Shown one piece after another: positions 52,756-64,000 of a DNA stretch of 64,000 nt. Positions within the stretch are counted from its first letter, which is position 1. Each line of letters starts with the position of its first letter. The notes under the pieces were generated by a model, which did not search any database, was not told the origin of the DNA, and saw nothing but the letters and a program-made list of their open reading frames with translations. Location of the stretch: contig NC_132976.1 in the NCBI RefSeq assembly GCF_047496725.1, positions 9,470,001 to 9,534,000 on the forward strand, written 5' to 3'. This DNA is from Anoplolepis gracilipes. Taxonomy: Eukaryota; Arthropoda; Insecta; Hymenoptera; Formicidae. Both the position numbers and the translations under genes were made by a program.

Positions 52756-55231
52756 ATGGCAGATAATGTGCACAGAAAATCGCACAAGCTGTCGGATGGT
52801 AGTAACAGCGGCAACAGGAAAGTATCGAATCCAGTTCACCGTACTACCACGGAGACGATTCGTCTGGGTGAGATAGACAGGCTGCACCAGGTGCAGCATC
52901 AGGTTACTCTGATCACCCCGGGCAACGTGCAAGCGGCAACGATTAGTGGCGGGAGCAATCAGTGCAATCGAAAGAAGACGTCGTCCTTTCAGATCACCAG
53001 TGTCACTGTAGGCTGTCGCATGAGCAATGACGCCGGCGAAGACTCCAACGACGATCTGGACGAGTCGCACACGGAAGACAATTCCGTGGAGCACTCGTCG
53101 CGCATCACCGATCTCGACATCGAGACGCCAAGCTACTCCGAGGACACGTTCTCCAAGGAGGATGTGTTCTTCAACACGAGCCACGCTGCCCTCAGTACAG
53201 CACCGGTGATCCCTACCAGCTCACAATATGGCCTGGCTATTGTACCCTCGGAGGGTGGAAACGTCAGTAATTCGGTTAACGATAGCAATATCAATACTCT
53301 GGATATCACATCTGTCACCGACAACAACATAATCAATCTACTGTCGAGCAATGTTAAGCAGGACTCTGATCTGCGCGAGGTTCACTCTCACGGCAGGAAT
53401 GAAAGATTCAAAGTGGTCAAGATTGAAAGTACAGAGCCGTTCAAGAGAGGACGATGGACCTGCATGGATTATTTGGATCATACGTCCGTTAATCAACCGA
53501 CAGCTATTAGTACCCCCAAGGTGTCGGATCCAAATGAGGTGTGCATATCTTACGGAGTGACCGATAGCGGAGTTGTCGTACCGGAAGCTGCGAAACAATC
53601 CGTAGTGACCGATGATAAAGGAATTAATATTGACACTAATGGACCGGTATCGTCTCATCCGGACAAAGTGCATTCTGCACAATCAGTTTCAAATGCAAAT
53701 TATGCCGTAAATAATTCAATATCTCCCAATGTACAGCATAATCCTACGCAGACTCAAGCTAAAGTGCAGCAGCAGCAACCGCCTACGCAACAAATCCCGC
53801 AATATTTTCAATCTCAGACTCAATCATCGATAGTTACTCAACAGCAACAGCAGCAGCCTCCACAAGGAGGTCAGGGATCTACATTACCCTCCAATTTACA
53901 AGCAACTCATCCTAACAATTTGGGACAGCCTCAAAGCATGCCCCAAGGTTCTATTCCTATTATAACTCAAACTAGTAATAGCACAGTGACATCACAACAA
54001 AACATTCCTCATTCGAACGAGGAAACGTACGTGACAGTGAGCACGCAGAATCAGTCCTTACCAGTGCAGAATATCTGTCAACCGGTGCAACAAACTTCAG
54101 TTCCCCCGACCTCCCAGACACCAAACATTCTCGTCACGCAACATCAATCTGAGGCGGCTTCCTGTCAGCAACCTTTGCAAACGCAAAAACCGCAGTTGAC
54201 CCAAATTTCCGAGCCACTAACTGCCATACAGGGGATGCAGGGCATGCAAAATATTCATAAAGTTCCTCAGACGGCGCAAACCTCGTCGACGATCCATCCT
54301 TCCGGAGCATCGGTGCAACAATCCCAAGTGATCGCATCTTCGACCCAGCAGATACAACCGCAAACATCTAATAGTACTGCCCCGGTGCAAATTACACAGG
54401 TGACAACTGGTTGTCAAAATGTCGTGAGTGGACTGCAGCAGGGAAACATTGCATTTCATCAAACTGATCCCGAGCAAGAATCTATCTCTGGTATTGTTGC
54501 TAATGCTGCTACTATACAATCAGCAGATGCAACTCTTCTGGAATCATCATTGGCTGAGGTGACACAAGGCAGCGATGAGCATCGTACTCTTGAAGATAAT
54601 GAAAGGTACTTTTCACAAATCTAAAAACGAATGTAATTAATTACTTATATATATATATAAATGGCAAATTCAAAATTTTTTATTACACTTTTTATATTAT
54701 ATAACTTTATTCATACATTTTTATGCACATATTTCATATATATAAATATGAATTTACAGTTATAATTTATATTAATATATTAATGTTTTTAATATATTTA
54801 TATAAATTTACATTACAATTACAATTTATATTATATTACTTATAAATACGAGTATAAATTTATATTAGCAATGAATTTTTATATTACAGTATGTCAGGGA
54901 CAAGCGCTGTGGCAATTGATAATAAAATTGAACAGGCTATGGTAAGAAGCTGCTTTATTCAAACTATTTACTGCTTATTAACTTAATGAATGATAATGGT
55001 TTTAAAATTTATTATAATCTTTTCTAGGATTTGGTTAAAAGTCATTTAATGTTTGCGGTAAGAGAAGAAGTTGAAGTACTAAAAGAAAAGATAGCCGAGC
55101 TTATGGATCGTATCAATCAATTGGAAGCAGAAAATTCAATATTAAAAGCGCATGCAACTCCAGAAACGTTGGCCCAATTAAGCCAATCGACAGCGAAATT
55201 ACCCCAAAACAGTTCAGGAAGTGGTCAATAG
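52756..55231 (+). CDS. bun: Bunched, long (A-type) TSC22-domain protein
   Basis: TSC22/Dip/Bun family growth regulator; long isoforms act with Madm/NRBP1. Exons: 52756-54605, 54890-54941, 55028-55231, giving 701 aa. The start is the first ATG after an in-frame TAA at 52741-52743. Conserved long-isoform motif 1 is near residues 73-115 (SFQITSVTVG, then DDLDESHTEDNS) and motif 2 near residues 217-241 (RFKVVKIE, then FKRGRWTCMDYLD). A Gln/Ser/Thr-rich disordered region follows (about 310-600) with several Q runs. The C-terminal TSC box and leucine zipper (about 627-690) read DNKIEQAMDLVKSHLMFAV and then the LKEKIAEL...LEAENSIL heptads. Junctions are GAAAG|GTACTT, ATG|GTAAGA and phase-matched acceptors. 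Family and isoform class are clear. Confidence 0.96.
54890..55231 (+). CDS. bun: bun exons 2-3 (TSC box and leucine zipper)
   Basis: Exon 2 is 52 nt (54890-54941) and encodes SMSGTSAVAIDNKIEQAM; exon 3 (55028-55231) starts at DLVKSHLMFAVREE and ends at TAG. The segment gives the dimerising TSC22 domain shared by long and short isoforms. The introns before them are only 284 and 86 nt, much shorter than the tens of kilobases that usually hold the short-isoform promoters in other animals. Confidence 0.95.
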
Positions 55232-55505
55232 GTAACCATTGTACATAAGTTTCTATCTCTCTCAATACTTTGTCAAGTAAATAACTGATAATATAATTAT
55301 TGTATATAACTCTTTACGAGATTTTTAGAAATTTATATATAAATAATGAGATTTATTATATTATATATAAATATATATTAGCATTAGATTTTTTTTTAAG
55401 TAAATTAAAGATAATGGATTATTTTTTACTATTTCAGTTTACCATATAGGAAAAATATATTTAAAACTATACAAAAAGTACTTGAATTTTTTTCTTTTTT
55501 AAAAT

Positions 55506-55511
55506 AATAAA
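55506..55511 (+). promoter_or_regulatory. Candidate polyadenylation signal of bun
   Basis: AATAAA on the plus strand, 275 nt after the bun stop. Other AT-rich hexamers are nearby, so the choice is uncertain. Confidence 0.3.
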
Positions 55512-56042
55512 TCATTTCGAAAATATATATTGTTATAATTCTGGAAAGGAGTCAAACATATATATATATATATATATGTATACCAAAACTAAGCGGTGCT
55601 AAAATGACAGCGAGTTTACATTATTTTATATTAGAAACATAATTTCTAATGCTAAAAATTATCTTAAAAAAAAGTAACAGTACAGCAGAATAGGCAGCTT
55701 GACATTCCTAGATTACTTTTCTTATGGTTTTAATGTTTAGTTAATTTAAATTACGAAATTTCAATTAAATACACATACATGCGCGCACGTATATGTGTAC
55801 ACACACACAACACACACATACATACATAGTGTAATTAGCAGATAAACAAAGAGATTAATATTTAATATTTTTGAAGTATTATTTATATAATACAACGGTT
55901 TACTTGTTAATAATTCTCCAGCTTCTGTATTGAAACTAAAATACATATTGGTCGGAAATTTTGCCATACTATTGAATATTAAATCTGAGATTTTATAATC
56001 TGATATTCATGGTATAGTCTTTTAAGTTTTTCATATATACAT

Positions 56043-56099
56043 AATGTGTGTGCGATATATATGTATGTATATTATGTATGTATGATGTATGTATGTATG

Positions 56100-56165
<66 letters not shown>

Positions 56166-56190
56166 AATATATATATATATATCATGTCTT
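56043..56190. repeat. (TATG)n/(AT)n microsatellite between bun and hyd
   Basis: TATG repeats run into about 80 bp of alternating AT. It lies in the tail-to-tail interval 55232-56781, which otherwise holds AT-rich 3'UTR-like DNA and (CA)n at 55799-55828. Confidence 0.95.
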
Positions 56191-56512
56191 ATATCAATTA
56201 TTATTCAGAAAGCTATTGATATACATAAAAATCCTGTTTATCAAAAAAACTGTCATCATTTTATGTTACATTTTAAAAATGCGTAATAAAAACATTTTTA
56301 TCACAATATGAAAATTTTTAGCGAGATTAATAACTTTTATATAAAAAACAAAATACATGAATAATATAAAGATGTAATTATAATTATGTGAAATAAGTTT
56401 ATTAGATTATAATTAAATTTGTGCTTCGAATAGAGAAATGTGAAACATTTATATTATTATGAATTAAAATTTACGATAAGTAAATGAAGTCTCATATAAT
56501 TTTAGAGAAAAC

Positions 56513-56518
56513 TTTATT
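56513..56518 (-). promoter_or_regulatory. Candidate polyadenylation signal of hyd
   Basis: AATAAA on the minus strand, about 265 nt after the TGA of hyd. Position-based inference only. Confidence 0.35.
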
Positions 56519-56781
56519 TGTTCGCTATAAAGAGATAGAAGAGAAAGAGAGACTAAATAAGATACTTTTATAATATAAAGCTCTCTCTCTTTATGAAGAT
56601 AATAACTATTTTTCAAGAACAAAAAAATCATATGCATAATTACACCTTATAAATTTATAAATGTTAAAAATTTTTTTCTAGAAGGAAAAAAACAAATAAC
56701 AACATATACAACTCCGGTCTGTTATCATTATCAACAATGTGACTTTGTTTTACATACAACAATAGCCACACAAGATTAAAT

Positions 56782-56994
56782 TCATACAAATCCAAAATTT
56801 TTTGATTTAATAGCGAGAAGTAGTTTGTGTCGTAACACGTGACGAGAGCTGTACAGTGGAACATATAATCGGGAAATACATGTATTTGCGGTTGGTAGAT
56901 GCGCGTCGTCTGCCGGCCGAATTGTCACGGTCGGCATCGGTTGAAAACCGTCTTCGCTCGCAGGTAGCGCGGGAGAACCAGTCCAAAAATATAC
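56782..56994 (-). CDS. hyd: UBR5/Hyd terminal exon with HECT catalytic cysteine
   Basis: The acceptor tttcattttag precedes VYFWTGSPALPASEDGFQPM. The catalytic Cys is encoded by TGT at 56880-56878 in the motif PTANTCISRLYVPLYSS. The protein ends KSKNFGFV, the usual UBR5 C-terminus, then TGA at 56784-56782. The HECT C-lobe appears intact. Confidence 0.96.
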   Translation of the reverse strand, partial: VYFWTGSPALPASEDGFQPMPTVTIRPADDAHLPTANTCISRLYVPLYSSRHVLRHKLLLAIKSKNFGFV

Positions 56995-59900
56995 CTAAAA
57001 TGAAAATAAGTTATGTCAATATAATTATATAATTGGCATTAATTTAAAAAAAAATAATTATCAACTTTTATGATAAAGATTTACAAGTCTCTCTAAGTAG
57101 GGAAATGCTTGACTGTGCAAAAAAAATTCTTACCAAGTCCTGCCTTTCTACATGTGACATTTTCTCAACGATAGACCATAACCAACGTTTAAATTTAACC
57201 AATCTTTCCGTCGATTCGCCAGACTCATCGTTGAATGACGTGTAGGATATCAGAACTGATACATTAATGTCACCGACTCCGTTCAAAAGGAGTCTCAAAT
57301 CTTCGGAAGTTAAACCGTCGAGCGCTCCGTCGGGAAGAACATCGAAAACTCCATCGCGCATAGCATGCAAAGCTTTTTCTTGTACCTTGATCATACGAAC
57401 TTCAGCATATTTGCGTACATAATCATATACATTGTTTGCAGTTACTTCTATATCACGGCCATTGGATACAAGCTCGATTGAACCACCTCCTTCTTCGGGA
57501 CATAAATCAATACTGAAATGCAAAATGACGTTTGAGATGATAGCTTAAATTGCGCGCGTGCATATGCACACAATGCCTTCTGCAAATATCAAAGTGAGAA
57601 TGTGTAAGATCATTCGTTTTTACACTACATACGATAGAAACATACAAGTCACTTGCTTTAAAACCGAAAATAGCTTTTAACTCTGACAGAATTGACTTTT
57701 CGATCCATGTTTAATAAATTCTTTTTTTATGTTTAGCAAATTATTTTTTAATACCTTGTGTAAAAACACACACACACACGCAAACACACAAGATGTTGTT
57801 AAAGAACATTTATATTTTAAAAAGTATAATTTACATTATCAATTTTTAATTTTTAAAAATAAAATTTTGTCAAAAACAAATCTTCCTACGAAAAAAAAAA
57901 TTATTCTACTTTTTTAACTTATTTTTATTATATGTATTGTAGAATCATTATTCTTTTTGATTATACTATTAGTTAACAAGGACGTGCTGGTATGTAAGTA
58001 TATGTACAAAGTGGTCCACAAGTTGTTCTTGAATAGAATTGTTAAAATCACGCCAAAATCGACTTCGTTTTTTTAAATAAAAACATCTCATTTTTTAAAG
58101 CACTCTTATAAGTTCTATTTTGATCTAAAAATTTTATAGTTACAGCCATTTTGATAATAATAAAATGCAGTGCTTAATATGACCTTTTGCTATGATTAAA
58201 TTTAATATTGTAAAATGATTTTGAATGACAATGTTCTAAAAATCTGATTATGTATTTACTTTAGAATTTTCATTGGTTTTATCATCTTCATATTAATAAT
58301 TTCTTATTGTTTATAGATTATAACATTTTCAGAATAAACTCAATTACAAGAAGTTTTAAAAAAATTATGTTTCTAAACAAAAGTATCTTAAAATCTAAAG
58401 TTTATATCTATGATAACAATAAAAGAAATAAGATTCTAGCATATAATTTTGAACAAAGCTGAAGACAAAGGAAATTTTATAATTCCCATAGTTTATAAAA
58501 TGATTAAAAATAAAATAAATAATAACGTTTGAATCTTTTGAGATAAGAAACATTTTTTGGGAAATTTTTATTTGTTTTCTCAAAAATGAAAAACGAAGGA
58601 TTTTATAATCAAACAGTGTACTTCATTGTTAATGGAATTTTAAATAGTTCTATTTACATGAAATATATTTAGATCGAAATAGAATTTATATAAGTGTTTT
58701 AAAAATAATGTCAGCTGTTACATAAATAATATAAAAAAGTTCAAGATTTTCATTTAAAAAAATCGTTCTTGACAATTCTATTAAAGGACAAATCAAGATC
58801 GTTACATTATTTTCACCTGAAAACTATACTTTTGTTGAAAACATTTTTTGAAAAGTAAATTATTTCTTCCAAAATGATCTAGTCAGATTAAAATAAATCA
58901 TCCTATATTGATTAGAAATCATTTTTAGGACTTACAAGATAAATAGTACTCATTAAATTAAATAAAAATGCTTAATAAACACAGATTGAAAAATCACATG
59001 TATGTCTAGCTAAATGAAGCAAATATAAAGTTGTACCTGAATGTAAGATCCAATGTCGAGAATAAACTATTACTGTCTTTCGTTTCAGCATCGATAACCA
59101 GTTGTCGTAAGCTTTCATAAATAACAGAATCGAAAAATGCAAGATCGTGGAAACGTATAGGCCTTCCTAAGATATATTTAATTACATGGCGATTCAAAAA
59201 TAGTGGACAAAGCTCATTTTGTAAGAGGCACAATCCTATAAGTCTAAAATCAAAATGTAAAACAGATTTTAATTATTACACGTGTACGCATGTTACAATG
59301 GAACTGTAATTAATATATAATCGAACGTTCGAAACTTGCCTTCCTACATTCCTGAAAGCATTTAATCGTTCATAGCTGCCTCTGCCTTGTCTTGGTGTAT
59401 AAAAACCGCGTTTACCGGGAGAATAAAAAAGCGGAGCATTGTCTTCAGTATCATCTAAAATGCTATTTTCCATTTTCTTCTTATTTGCCGCGCAACGTTC
59501 GGTTAAGCTAAATACATCGAGATCCAGCATTTCACTGGTCAAATCTTGAGTATGACTATGAATCAATTCAAATGCTTCTTCCACTTTCTGTCGGAGAGCA
59601 TCTTCTGAAGCCAATAGCATTAGTAGTTGAGCCGGTGACAATTCCAACAACATACCAGTTATCTTTTCAGATAATGCTGGTCGTAAAGCATGTACCTATG
59701 TTAACAAACAAATATAATAATTAAGCAAGACAAAAAAATTTATAAAATGGATTTGCTCTCATTACTGAATAAAAATATTAATTTTAAATATATATTTTTA
59801 ATGAGTTTGCATAATGCAAAACCTTGGGATATAATCTGTCGCCGAGCTGTTGTTGATGCATAGTCAGATGATCGTTAGTAGGGTGATTAATCGGCAAGGG

Positions 59901-61358
59901 ATGAGTACTGGATGATGAGCTACCAGGTGTAGAACTATTGGTTCCTTCGATTGTGTTTGATGGGTGGAAAGAACGAGCTTCGAAAGATAAAGTCCGGCGT
60001 GTTTCGCGACATTTTCCAGAAGAACGAGTGTTCTGAAAAAAGATTGTGTAAAATATTATTACATTATATATATATATATATATATATAATCATATGATAA
60101 ATTAGAAGTCTTTCCATAGACATACTTGTCGTCTGAGATCACGATCCCTGTTTTTTAGTTTCTGTAAAACATTATATTGCGTGTATTTCGATCCTACTTG
60201 TGCTGCTTCGAGATTCGGAAGCTTTTCATTCGCAAGTAATGCCTAAAAAAATAATAATATAAATCCTATAGTTAAAAATTACGTTAATTTTATATTTCTG
60301 TTTTACAAACCTCAGCAATTGCAGTATAAAAGCTTCGCGTAACACCGGCTCCCTCGCCAGGTTCATCCTTAAAAAAGACTTTAACTCGGTTCACCGCCAA
60401 AGGCGGAGTGTTCGAAGCTCTTCTATTATATATATTATACTGCGTATTTAATTCCTTCATTGTCTGCACCAACAGCTGTGTTCTGTCTCGTTCTACCTGT
60501 GACGCGAATGATAATTTGTTATTCGATAATTCAACAAATTATTAACTTATGTAAATATTACCTTGATAGTTATGTCTTTTTGTTGCGAATTTCTAAGTTT
60601 TTCCATATCTCTACGGAATTTAGCTTCCTTCACGGGAAACCCTCCTAATTCAGATACAACGGAGCCAGCTTCTAAACCTACGTCTTCCATAAAAACTCGT
60701 CCAAACAAATCCAACGCCAATCGCCATCGTCCTAATAAGATATTATGCGAAATGTTCGTCCCGATTGACGATACCGCTTTGGCAGAATCTACCGGACTCG
60801 TTTCAACGGTTTCGTGAGCAGATATCTCATGACTTGTAGCGGCTGGATCGACCTCTTCGGATACACTTTGACTATCGATTGTTGGCACAACCAATATTTC
60901 AGGCGCACCGATTTTACTCGTATTTGATTCCTTTGGAAAATAAATTGTTAATCAATAGATATAATATACATGCATGCACCCATACAGAGTGTCCCAGAAT
61001 TGAGAGACCATCTGCTAACAAATTTTTGAAATCATTTGGAAATAAATTTTTTCCTCAGCAAAATGTCAAGGCAGGTCATAATTTTTTGCTAGTTTCCAGT
61101 TTTTGAGATCGGATATCTTTGTAATTAAATCTTAAAATAAAATTCTGAGTAATTCCACTTGAAATTAACTGAAGAATGTAGGTTTGTTAATCTTAACTCT
61201 CCACAAAGTTTAAATTACAAAAAAACCTTTTTTATAAATTGTCTGTAACTAGGAAATTATTGATTCCTTAACGTTTTCGCTGAGGAAAAATAATTTCTAA
61301 ATGATTCCAAAAATCTGTCATTAGCATATGGTACACTGATTTCGAAATACCTTATTTA

Positions 61359-61426
<68 letters not shown>

Positions 61427-63326
61427 TGTGTGTGTCAATATTTGATATATATAAACAGAATCACTTACCGATACTGTTCCAGCTCTGACTATAACGCTTC
61501 TGTTACTTTTGCATATGTCTTTGCTTTTGATGCTCGCTGTTGCATCACTTTGATTATTTGTAGATACTATAATTGGTGCTCTATCAATTTGCTCTGCTAC
61601 GAGAGAATGTCCTTCATTAGCATGATTACATGGTTTTAATTTATCCTGAAATTTTTTACATTAATTATTAATTCATATACTTTTCCTTAATATCTTTCAT
61701 GTATAAGAAGAAACATGTGCACTGTTTAATATTATTACAGAAAAATATTTTACCATATATTTAATAGAATTCAATTCCCCAGTGGAATTTCTTCTCGATT
61801 CTAAATTAGAATTAGAAAGCGGTCCCTGTACAACTTGACTAAATGTTGGAGTTGTCAGGCTGTTATGACTGTCGGTACCCTGTCGTGCAGAGAGACCTAG
61901 TCTCGTTGGCAAACCTTCCAAGGAATTTTGATTAGATCCACCTGCATTAGAACTAGTTGGTTGTCTCGGGATGCCAAAGAGATCTTCGCGTCTTGAATGT
62001 GGCTGCAATAAGTGCGGTTGATCAGCCAATGGCAACGCTTCACCTATTACAGTGTCAAATGGGTCGAGAGGCGGGCAACCAAGGCACAAGGTAGAATCTG
62101 ATCTTTGTAAAAAAGGATGTTTTCTTCCTTTTGGCATGGCCGAATTGCCGTGATTTCCAGATCCGCATATGGGTACTTGAAGTAAATCTGGATAATCTAC
62201 AGAATCTGTTTCCATGGCAGTTGGTGCTGGCGAATTGTATTCCTCACCTTCATCATTATCGTTTTCATCCTGCAAACAAACAAGATCTTTATTTAATTAA
62301 GAATCTTAAAACTGATATATAATCATGTATATATGGTAAGTTCGATTTTCGAAAGTCTCTATACGCGAAAAAAAATTTGCGTTTCCATTATTATTAATAC
62401 AGATCAATTTAATAGCATCAAAATCGAAGTTTCACAAAATTATGCTATTTTCAATGCTTGTATTATATGTATAATATTAAGTATATCTATTAAAAAAATA
62501 AATAAAACATACATATTTTTAATTGTATGTATAATATTGTGTATATATATTTAAATAAATAATAATTATCAAATAAAATATACATATATTAAATAAAGTA
62601 TTTTTACATACCTGATCATTCCAACTGGAATAAGTGGATGATTCTTTCTGAGTCTCACTTCTGGAAGCAAGAGGTTCCGAAAGGGAACGCATGTAATATA
62701 CAAGTGCATCAAATACATAAGCGACATGTCTTAAAGCTGAGACGTCTAAAACTGGTAGACTATCTCTATGTTCACTGTTGTGGGCGCGCATTAAAGACAG
62801 ACAATATGATAAGAATTCGCGTCTCGCTGAGTGTGCATCGCCACCTGAAACACATTATAAAATATATATATATATATTTTTTTTGTAGTTGTACAAAAAC
62901 TTGATCTGAAAAAATCTGATAAACAGACCGATATAAAAATATATATAAAAAAATTAAGGATTTATAGATAAGTTATTAAGGCAAACCTTCGCGTTCCCTA
63001 CTGCTCCTCGGAGGTTCGCCAACGCCTGCAAAACCAACGGTGAGTCGTGTTGAAGCTTGAGGAGTGGAAATATTCGAGCTGGTAGTGATACTGCCGCGAG
63101 AGTTCCGACCTGTATTTCCTTGTAAAGTCAGCGAAAGAGCGGCTGTGTTTAATAAACCACTAAAATTACCACCAGACAAAGATGGTGTATTATTAAGAGG
63201 ATGTTCGGGATGAGTCGGATCCGCGCTACGTGTTAAAGATACTCCAAATCTCAACTGTGCCTCTGTAGCATCCATTACTATAAGTAACCAATCCCAAGTA
63301 GGCTTCAAGTGCGCTTCTAAATACGA
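56782..63326 (-). CDS. hyd: E3 ubiquitin ligase UBR5/Hyd, C-terminal part (5' end outside window)
   Basis: HECT-type ubiquitin ligase of the UBR5/hyperplastic discs family. Twelve exons on the minus strand: 63326-62987, 62844-62612, 62269-61754, 61645-61469, 60930-60562, 60496-60311, 60242-60126, 60032-59823, 59695-59340, 59243-59037, 57512-57134, 56994-56782. Together they give 1101 codons including TGA, against about 2800 residues in the family, so the UBA, RCC1-like and UBR-box parts lie to the right. All phases agree, which supports every junction. Landmarks: YLEAHLKPTWDWL (first exon), HSARREFLSYCLSLMRAH, an acidic Ser-rich region, RWRLALDLFGRVFMEDVG, HECT start RVKVFFKDEPGEGAGVTRSF, an MLLE domain, and the catalytic Cys in ANTCISRLYVPLYSS. 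The intron 59339-59244 uses a GC donor. Confidence 0.96.
58010..58800. mobile_element. Old fold-back element in the largest visible UBR5/Hyd intron
   Basis: Left 58025-58125 (gaatagaattgttaa, cgtttttttaaataaaaacat, agttctattttgatct) matches right 58670-58790 inverted (agatcgaaatagaattta, tttaaaaaaatcg, gacaattctatt). The arms are diverged, so limits are approximate. The rest of this intron (57513-59036) is AT-rich with a short (CA)n near 57768. Confidence 0.5.
59244..59339 (-). other. 96-nt GC-AG intron in UBR5/Hyd
   Basis: On the minus strand the exon ends GGAAG and the intron begins GCAAGT, the standard context of GC donors; it ends gattttag. Only this pair restores the family sequence NVGRLIGLCLLQNE in frame. 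An alternative AG eight bases further in (exon from 59235) breaks the frame. Confidence 0.85.
59340..60032 (-). CDS. hyd: UBR5/Hyd MLLE (PABC) domain exons
   Basis: Exon 60032-59823 ends with QQQLGDRLYPK and exon 59695-59340 continues VHALRPALSEKITGMLLELS, the MLLE signature (KITGMLLE), followed by the helix with LLMLLASEDALRQKVEEA. MLLE domains bind PAM2 peptides such as those of Paip proteins and GW182. As in the family, the MLLE lies inside the HECT region, between the RVKVFFKDEPGEG segment and GRGSYERLNAFRNVGR. Confidence 0.95.
60985..61350. mobile_element. Fold-back MITE in a UBR5/Hyd intron
   Basis: The left arm (accatctgctaac, gaaatcatttggaaataaa, ttcctcagcaaaatgtcaagg) is repeated in inverted orientation at 61265-61335 (ccttaacgttttcgctgagg, ttctaaatgattcc, catatggta). 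The left edge gtgtcccagaattgag resembles termini of non-autonomous DNA elements. It lies between the exons 61645-61469 and 60930-60562. Confidence 0.7.
61361..61431. repeat. (TA)n-(CA)n microsatellite in a hyd intron
   Basis: About 50 bp of TA followed by CACACACA and TGTGTG, immediately beside the fold-back MITE. Confidence 0.95.
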
Positions 63327-64000
63327 CTGTAATGAAAGAAATAATTTGTTACTTTTCTCATAAAAGCTGTTAAGTATAATATGATGTAATAAAAAATTAG
63401 ATTAACTGGAACTATTCAAATATTGTAAAAAAAAAATTCGCTGATTTTCCAAATATTTTTGTTCAAAATTTCAGGTAAAGAGAATATTTTAAGGATTTTT
63501 TAGTATAATTTCCTAAAATAAATTCTTTTATTGTATGCGCTTTCTAATGCTTTGCACACATACAAAGAAAAAACACAGCCACTTAAGTTTTAATTGTTAA
63601 ATTTGCCAATGTACTTTAAAAAAAAAATGAATATAACTTTCGCACAATTAGTATTTTTCATTTGCATAATACAGTTTTTTGTTACTAAAAATTATATATT
63701 GTACATATATTCAATATTTTGTTAACATTGAATATATAAACAGAGATAGGTATATATTTATAATTTATTTTTAACACATAATTCTATATTTTAATTTTAT
63801 TTTAATATATACGTATATTTTAATTATATATTTTTTAACATATATAATTAAAATATAATTTTCAACTTGGCTTATTAGCTTAATTGTTGATTGCTTGTAA
63901 TACAAGAAAAAAATATCAAAAAAATGTCAAAAAATAATTAATAAAAATATCAAAATTAGTATCAAGAAACTTTTCAAAAAATTTCTTTGAGTCTCTAGAT
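63327..64000 (-). other. UBR5/Hyd intron reaching the window edge
   Basis: AT-rich, no exon recognised; upstream hyd exons lie beyond 64000. Confidence 0.7.

Noticed and set aside
59037..59235. Alternative acceptor for the hyd exon at 59235
   Set aside because: It does not fit the phase of the upstream exon; the acceptor at 59244-59245 with the GC donor restores the family sequence.
1..64000. CRISPR arrays, bacterial operons or viral insertions
   Set aside because: No spaced direct repeats of that kind, no prokaryotic gene arrangement and no viral protein recognised in the supplied frames.

Overview
The window is AT-rich nuclear DNA from an insect, with GC-rich islands, dense microsatellites ((GA)n, (CA)n, (AT)n, poly-A/T) and several fold-back repeats. 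Spliced genes with GT-AG introns and close matches to insect ELAV, eIF2D, Bunched and Hyd proteins point to a hymenopteran; an ant is my best guess, but the sequence alone does not prove it.

Layout, left to right. (1) 1-10978: no recognisable protein; several GC-rich islands, of which 5200-6760 is the best promoter/5'UTR candidate for the next gene. (2) 11019-25338, + strand: a neuronal ELAV/Hu RNA-binding protein gene (three RRMs) over six core coding exons, plus a 39-nt cassette microexon in RRM2, tandem donors 27 nt apart, and a 42-nt microexon in the RRM2-RRM3 hinge. All optional pieces keep frame. After the TAG stop the same frame stays open for 164 more codons with protein-like composition. 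(3) 25834-48189: 22 kb with no recognisable gene, rich in purine-strand (GA)n runs; it may hold a very long neural 3'UTR. (4) 48190-51068, - strand: a complete nine-exon eIF2D gene (578 aa). (5) 51069-52755: a divergent intergenic region with an NRF1-type palindrome, a TATA box and a small MITE. (6) 52756-55231, + strand: the long isoform of bunched/TSC22 (701 aa, three exons). (7) 56782-63326, - strand: the last twelve exons (1100 codons) of the E3 ligase hyd/UBR5 with MLLE and HECT domains; the 5' part lies beyond the right edge.

The four genes are unrelated in pathway (neuronal RNA processing, translation initiation/recycling, growth control, ubiquitination). eIF2D and bunched are head to head; bunched and hyd are tail to tail; ELAV and eIF2D are convergent. 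The most interesting signals are in the ELAV gene: a candidate stop-bypass C-terminal extension, phase-neutral alternative units in RRM2 and the hinge, and a 500-bp near-perfect fold-back element 150 bp upstream of the terminal exon.
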